DNA of 64,000 nt from Euphorbia lathyris (lineage: Eukaryota; Streptophyta; Magnoliopsida; Malpighiales; Euphorbiaceae): the NCBI RefSeq assembly GCF_963576675.1, contig NC_088915.1, positions 39,089,501 to 39,153,500 of the forward strand. The letters run 5' to 3'. The notes below the pieces were generated by a model that saw only the letters and a program-made list of their open reading frames with translations, was not told where the DNA came from and did not search any database. The position numbers and the translations under genes were made by a program. This document shows positions 58,762 to 64,000 of the stretch, in pieces (position 1 is the stretch's first letter; every line of letters starts with the position of its first letter).

Positions 58762-58778
58762 GTTGCCCCTACTTTTCT
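58762..58778 (-). other. Polypurine tract of the Tat element
   Basis: Minus strand AGAAAAGTAGGGGCAAC directly precedes the LTR start TGTAGACACC. Confidence 0.75.
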
Positions 58779-58984
58779 ATTTTGATAGTGATGTATGTGC
58801 TTTTTCCAAAAAACTTTTTCTTGAATGCGACACATGCAATGGGAAATATATTAAAGTAAAAGACACAAATAGGGTGGGAGGAGAAATACCTGACCTCCAC
58901 GTCGTGGGCTTTCAACTTGTCCCCAGTCCTTGCATCGGCTGTGAACGTTGATCTCCCTGCGTGATCCCTTGTCCTCGGTCTCTA

Positions 58985-59605
58985 AGTCGACCATCGAACC
59001 CTAGTCTATACATCAACCGCATGTATATAGCTCTTTCTAGCGACCTTAGTCTTTACCTCGACCGCAGGTATATAGCTCTTTCTAGCGACCCTAGTCTAAA
59101 TCGACCGCAGGTATATAGCTCTTTCTAGCGACCCTAGTCTTTACATCGACCGCATGTATATAGCTCTTTCTAGCGACCCTAGTCTTTACGTCGACCACAG
59201 GTATATAGCTCTTTCTAGCGACCCTAGTCTAAATCGACCGCAGGTATATGGCTCTTTCTAGCGACTTTAGTCTAAATCGACCGCAGATATATAGCTCTTT
59301 CTAGCAACCCTAGTCTTTACGTCGACCGCAGGTATATAGCTCTTTCTAGCGACCCTAGTCTTTACATCGACCACAGGTATGTAGCTCTTTCTAGCGACCA
59401 TGGTCTTCACGTCGACCGCATGTATATAGCTCTTTCTAGTGACCCTAGTCTTTACCTCGACCGCAGGCGTTCTTTCGTTTTGCATATCTCCAAATCAATC
59501 GTTCGACCCTAGCCTATACATCGATCGTAGGCGTTTTTTTTCATTTTGCATATCTCCAAATCAACCGTTCAACCCTAATCTCTACATCGATCACAGGCGT
59601 TCTTT
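58985..59605. repeat. Tandem array 1: ~45-bp unit x ~10, then 65-bp variant x ~2.5
   Basis: Unit: CTAGTCTTTACGTCGACCGC, then AGGTATATAGCTCTTTCTAG and CGACC. Some units lack three bases (CTAAATCGACC). From ~59450 the unit gains a GTTCTTTCGTTTTGCATATC block. It lies in the 3' untranslated part of the Tat element. Confidence 0.92.
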
Positions 59606-59616
59606 GTTGATGATAG

Positions 59617-59992
59617 CTGAGTTTTATCACTTGTCCGAGAGTTTTTGACCGCGGTCGCTTTGATATTTGGGATTTATCACTCGTCCGAGAGTTTGGACTT
59701 AGGACCTCGTCCTAGAGGTTTCGACCGCAGTCGCTTGATATTTGGACTTTATCACTCGTCCGAGAGTTTTTGACCGCATTCGCTTTGATATTTGGGCTTT
59801 ATCACTCGTCCGAGAGTTTGGACTTGGGACCTCGTCCTAGAGGTTTCGACCGTAGTCGCTTTGATATTTGGGCTTTATCACTCGTCCGAGAGTTTTTGAC
59901 CGCAGTCGCTTTGATATTTGGACTTTATCACTCGTCCGAGAGTTTGGACTTAGGACCTCATCCTAGAGGTTTCGACCGCAGTCGCTTTTTTT
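59617..59992. repeat. Tandem array 2: ~124-bp higher-order unit x 3
   Basis: Each unit has two related halves: a ~48-bp half (TTATCACTCGTCCGAGAGTT, TTTGACCGCAGTCGC) and a longer one with an extra GGACTTAGGACCTCGTCCTA block. They alternate regularly. Confidence 0.9.
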
Positions 59993-60014
59993 TACCAAGA
60001 TCGTCTGAGTTTGA

Positions 60015-60272
60015 CCGGAGTCGATTATGCCGTAGACTGGAGTCCGTAGCGGGGCCTGTACCCATTGATGATGCCGTAGCGAGGCCTATGGCCATTGATG
60101 ATGCCGTAGACCGGAGTCCATAGTGAGGCCTGTGCCCATTGATGATGCCGTAGACCGCAGTCCGTAGTGGGGCTTGTGCCCATTGATAATGCCGTAGACC
60201 GCAGTTCGTAGCGGGGCCTGTGCCCATTGATAATGCCGTAGACCGCAGTCCGTAGCGGGGCCTGTGCCCTTA
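60015..60272. repeat. Tandem array 3: ~49-bp unit x ~5
   Basis: Unit GATGCCGTAGACCGCAGTCC, GTAGCGGGGCCTGTGCCCAT, TGAT. The second unit is shortened. Confidence 0.92.
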
Positions 60273-60488
60273 GATCGAATTTTAATTTTCCTATCGAAGC
60301 CTGCCTAGACTTGTACGGATTTCGTGGAGCTATCCGAGTATTTCTGTGTGCGGCTTGACTTGAGTCACGCCCATCACCTGGTGGGTATTTTTATTATATA
60401 ACCTAGTGTAGTGATATGTATGCACATGATTATGAATGAATGTATATATATTTTTCTCTTTTTTTTTACATTACTTCCCTCCTATTTT

Positions 60489-60862
60489 TCTTTACAGAGA
60501 GACCTCCATTCTATTGACCAGAGAGTACAGGAGAGCGTGGCGGTCGGGCGAGAGGATTCACTGCGGGATGATGATGCTCAGATCGGATGTCGTTATTGGG
60601 ATATGGAGGATGAACGCTCCAGCTAGGAGGAGCGAGGCCTAGCAGACGAGGAGAGGAGCCGTGTGGATATAGAGGCCCGGCGGGCTACTGAGGAGAGTTC
60701 ACGGATTGCGGTGGAGAGCCGCCGAGTTTCAGATGAGGGTTGGCAGGCGACTATGGATGCCCGTCGAGTTGCCTAGGAGGCCTTAGCCGAGGAGCGGGCT
60801 ACTTACTTCAGAGATTTTGATCTGCTAGGGCACTTTTAGGATCTCGAATTTCCTTCGCATTG
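60489..60862 (+). pseudogene. Antisense ORF relic in the Tat 3' region
   Basis: On the strand opposite to pol, one frame reads QRVQESVAVGREDSLRDDDA, then EERGLADEERSRVDIEARRA, ESSRIAVESRRVSDEG and AEERATYFRDFDLL, interrupted by TAG at 60624, near 60774 and near 60837. The composition (Glu/Arg/Asp/Ala-rich) predicts a charged helical protein. Tat-lineage elements are known to carry additional ORFs, in some cases antisense, between pol and the 3' LTR. I know no function; three stops suggest decay. Confidence 0.5.
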
Positions 60863-61315
60863 ATATGACTGTCATTGTTTTGCCTTGTATCATCCCGATG
60901 TATAACTTGTATATATGGAAAGGAGTGGATATCGGTGTAGGCTTTTTATCTCGTAGTTAGAGAAAGGGAATGTATAACTCATGATTTATAATACAATGCA
61001 TTCAGTCGATTGTAACTATTCCAATAATTCTCTTCAAATATATTCATGCCTTTATTTATTTACAAACAACAGAAATACTTAGCCAATTATACATTATTTT
61101 TGTAATTGCTCAAGATATAACTACTGTTACCAGGATCCGTATTTTTTCGGTTTTTAGATCCCAGCGATTTTTCAACTCTCCTTTTATTATGCCGGAATTT
61201 TCAAATGAGCGCCATCTTGGGTTTTCACTCTTTGGGATGTCCCTTATTGTTGCATAGATCGCCCTTTGCGGATTTTCAATCTATCGGGAATTTTTTTTTC
61301 TTTTTTTTACGAAAA
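60863..61315 (-). other. Tat 3' region between pol stop and antisense ORF
   Basis: No coding frame or repeat was recognised. Confidence 0.5.
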
Positions 61316-62829
61316 CTATTTCTTAAGCCTATCCAGATTGGTAGGTTCGGAGAACTCAATGCCATCCATCGTGGTTAGTTTCACCGCCCCTTTTCTTAGC
61401 ATCTTCTTCACGGGAAACAGTCCTTCCTAGTTTGGCCTAAACTTGCCCCTAGGGTCAGTGTGCGTCATTCGAATCTGCTTCAGCACCATGTCCCCTTCTT
61501 TAATAGGACTAACCTTTACCTTTTTTATTGAAGGCTCGGGTTATCCTTCTCTGATATAGCTGCACGTGGTAAAGGGTCTCCATCCTTTGCTTGTCCACCA
61601 ATGCCAACTGCTCATATCGCTTCTTCACCCATTCCGCTTCAGGAATCTCTACTTCTACCGCGATTCTTAGCGATCGCTTCTCAATCTCAATCGGCAGAAC
61701 TACTTTTGCCCCATATACGAAGGAGAACAACGTTGCCCCAGTAGATGTTCTAACGGTCGTGCGATAGGCCCACAAAGCAAGTGGAAACTGCTCGTGCCAA
61801 TTCCGGTGCGACTCCACTGTCTTTACGAGAATCCTCTTAAGGTTCTTATTAGCCGCCTCCACTGCCCCCATTAGCTTGCGGACGGTATGGCGAAGATCTG
61901 TGATGCTCAATACCGTATTCCTGGAAGAGACTTTTCACTTCCCCCTGAAACTGAACCCCATTATCCATGATCATGTGGTGAGGCACCCCAAACCTAGTGA
62001 TGCTTTTCAATAAACTTCCTCATCTCTTCGATCCCAGCTTACTAAACAATTCTGCCTCAACCCACTTGGTGAAGTAATCAATGGCAACTGTAATGAACTT
62101 GTGTCCATTTGACGCATTAGGCCGCACCTCGCGGATGATGTCAATGCCCCAAGCTGCAAACGGCCAAATGGGTGCTAACACATGTAGTTCCATAACTGGT
62201 AGGTGATTATAATCCCCGTGGATTTGACAATCATGGAATTTCTTCGCATATTCGTTGCAATCTCTTTCCATGGTGAGCCAATAGAAGCCTTGCCTTACGA
62301 TTTTCTTTGCTAACACTGCTCCTCCCATATGGGCTCCACAAATTCCCGAGTGCACTGACTCCATCGCTTCCCGGGCTTCTCCCTCGTTTAAACATCTCAA
62401 TTGTAATCCATCGGTGTGCCTTTTATAGAGCAAGTCATTGTGGATGACGAACTGCTGGGCTAACCTTCTGATCACAGCCTGATCCCTAAACTCCAATTCT
62501 GCCGGATAAGTCCTATTTTTCATGAAATTCACGATATCGAAGTACCAAGGCTTCTCATCCATTCCTAACAACATCATATCTTCGTAGCACGGTTTGTGAG
62601 ACCTCTTCAACACTAGAGGCTTTGAGGCAAGGTTCCAAGGATTATCCCATACCGACACCAAAGTGGCCAAAGCATCTGCCGCTTGGTTCTGCACTCGAGG
62701 AATATGATAAAAACGACATTCCTTGAACCTCAGTGCCAACCCTCCTAGCTGGTCTAAGTACGGGCGCAACCTTTCTTCTCTTACTTCCCAATTTCCCTGG
62801 GCTTGTTCGATGATCAACTTTGAATCGCC
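61316..62829 (-). pseudogene. Tat second RNase H tail and integrase, with stop and frameshift
   Basis: The minus strand continues from the second RNase H (GDSKLIIEQAQGNWEVREER) into the integrase zinc region (HSGICGAHMGGAVLAKKIVR, then FHDCQIHGD), the core (GIDIIREV, FITVAIDYFTKWVEAELFSK), MDNGVQF and GAVEAANKN, so the D-D-E residues can be placed. A TGA at 62022-62020 and a frame change near 61900 break it. The C-terminal part (WAYRTTVRTSTGATLFSFVY, then VLKQIRMTH and DPRGKFRPN) ends at TAG 61318-61316. Confidence 0.85.
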
Positions 62830-64000
62830 CTAAATTTCGACATACGATGCTCCAAGCGCTACTAACGATTCTAACCCATAGATGCATGCTTCATACTTGG
62901 CCATATTGTTGGTGAGAGGAAACAACAACTTCTTTGCCATTGGGATCCTTTCCCCTTCTGGTGAGATAAGTAACACTCCTACCTCGGCTCCATTCGAGTT
63001 AACCGCTTCATCAAAGAACATTTTCCACGGTATAATTTTTATTGCGTTCAGGTGCTCGTCGGGAAAATCATAGTTTATCTCCTCTTCTTCCGCGCTTAGG
63101 GGCTGATTGGCCAGAAATTCCGCTATGGCTCTCCCCTTGATAACCTTCTTCGTTACATATTCGATGTCGAATTCTGACAAAAGCAACGACCATCGGGCCA
63201 GCTTCCCCGTTAAGGTTGGAGTTCGGTACAGATACTTCACGGGATCCATCCGAGAAATAATGATCACTTTGTAAGACTGAAAATAGTGCCGCAGCTTCTT
63301 CATTAGCCATACTACTGCCACGCACGTCTTTTCGATCATATTATACTTAAGCTCGTATTCTAGGAACTTTTTACTCAGATAATACACCGCATGCTCCACC
63401 CCGGTGTCCCCTTCTTGGGCCAACATTGCTCCAATGGATCGCTCCTCGATCGCTACATATAGGAGAAGTGGTTTTCCGAGTTTAGGCGGTCTCAAAACCG
63501 GTGGATTAGTCAAATAGGTCCGGATGCTCTCCAACGCTTGCTGGCATTTGTCGTTCCAAACCGTCGGTTGATCTTTCCGCAGCAGCTTAAAGATTGGTTC
63601 GCAGATTGTGGTGAGTCGTGCTATGAACCGACTGATATACTGAACCTGCCCCAGGAATCCTCTCACTTCTTTCTCATTCTTCGGTGCCAGCATTTCCTGT
63701 ATGGCCTTCACTTTATCGGGATCCACCTCAATCCCCTTGTTACTGATTACATAGCCTAGGATTTTCCCCGATGAAATGCCAAAGAAGCACTTCTTCGGGT
63801 TCAACCTTAGCTTGAATTCTGCGATTCGGGTCAAAAAATTCTCAAGTGCCGCGAAATGCCCCTCTCTTGTATCTGACTTGACCATCATATCATCCACATA
63901 GACCTCCACCTCTTTATGTATCATGTCGTGGAACAGTGCCGTAGCCATTCGCTGGTAAGTTGCCCCGGCGTTTTTCAAACCCAACGGCATAACTCTATAG
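62830..64000 (-). pseudogene. Tat reverse transcriptase, RNase H and start of second RNase H
   Basis: The minus strand enters the window inside RT: MPLGLKNAGATYQRM, VEVYVDDMMVKS (catalytic YVDD), GYVISNKGIEVDPDKVKAI and GFLGQVQYISRFIARL. The first RNase H follows (LYVAIEERSIGAMLAQE, VYYLSKKFL, CVAVVWLMKKLRHYF). Then comes the second (archaeal-type) RNase H with WKMFFDEAVNSNGAEVGVLL and NNMAKYEACIYGLESLV. In the second, the first acidic motif reads FDEAVN where FDGA is usual. TAG at 62832-62830 stops the frame where Tyr is expected. Confidence 0.88.

Larger units (their letters stand above)
54124..64000 (-). mobile_element. Tat-lineage Ty3/gypsy retrotransposon, 3' half (5' part outside window)
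   Basis: Minus-strand order: RT, RNase H, a second RNase H, integrase (64000 to 61316), long 3' untranslated part with an antisense ORF relic and tandem arrays, polypurine tract (58762-58778), and 3' LTR (58761-54124). A second RNase H between RT-RNase H and integrase, plus a tandem-repeat-rich 3' region, are marks of the Tat/Ogre group. Pol is broken by a stop and shifts. Two later insertions lie in the LTR. Confidence 0.85.

Noticed and set aside
59267..59485. Minus-strand frame with a 15-residue repeat (AVDVKTRVARKSYIP)
   Set aside because: It is a by-product of the 45-bp tandem array; units lacking three bases keep it open by chance and it ends where the unit changes.
58985..60272. CRISPR-like array
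   Set aside because: Units are contiguous with no unique spacers, and the context is a plant retrotransposon.

Overview
This window is nuclear DNA from a eudicot. It is AT-rich, with one intron-containing plant gene in a sea of nested transposable elements. I cannot name the species. The only gene that reads as intact is an eight-exon minus-strand gene (11925-16676) for a type II alternative NAD(P)H dehydrogenase of the NDA group. It encodes about 505 residues, with a Ser-rich presequence, two GxGxxG dinucleotide folds and a C-terminal SRI tripeptide. Everything else is mobile DNA, tandem repeats or broken gene pieces.

Layout. 1-7081: the 3' part of a SIRE-type Ty1/copia element (gag with two stops, protease with two stops, a 930-codon open integrase/RT/RNase H frame, and a further 3' ORF with its own TATA box). 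Its 3' ORF is cut by a second copia LTR (7082-8689) with PBS. 10164-11574: a small MITE, then a nested tandem repeat next to a Helitron-like end. 11925-16676: NDA gene with a 445-bp solo LTR in intron 5. 16980-21744: MITEs, a zf-RVT relic, a hAT transposase relic and two long-TIR elements with exact 9- and 11-bp target duplications. 23394-30655: a young non-autonomous LTR retrotransposon (2.16-kb LTRs, TSD CTAGT). 31-36 kb: SINE-like pieces, AT-rich repeats and an LRR receptor kinase pseudogene.

36181-49360 is a nest. A foldback element with roughly 345-bp inverted arms is split in its right arm by an 11.4-kb copia element (37905-49329, TSD AATTT). That copia carries a 1646-bp Pack-MULE with a WRKY33-like gene fragment in its 5' LTR, and a 791-bp foldback element with a perfect 48-bp-arm palindrome just before its gag ATG. 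49.4-54.1 kb: repeats, a third terminus of the same Pack-MULE family, a P450 fragment and a coiled-coil gene relic.

54124-64000: the 3' half of a minus-strand Tat-lineage Ty3/gypsy element. It has RT, RNase H, a second RNase H and integrase (all broken). Past pol come a decayed antisense ORF, three adjacent tandem arrays and a 4.6-kb 3' LTR. That LTR holds another Pack-MULE (pectinesterase fragment) and a MITE.

The unifying theme is Mutator-like non-autonomous transposition. At least nine long- or short-TIR elements here have 9-11 bp flanking duplications, and one TIR family carries two different captured host genes. Exon and element boundaries were read by eye from splice sites, TIRs and target duplications. 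No database search was run.
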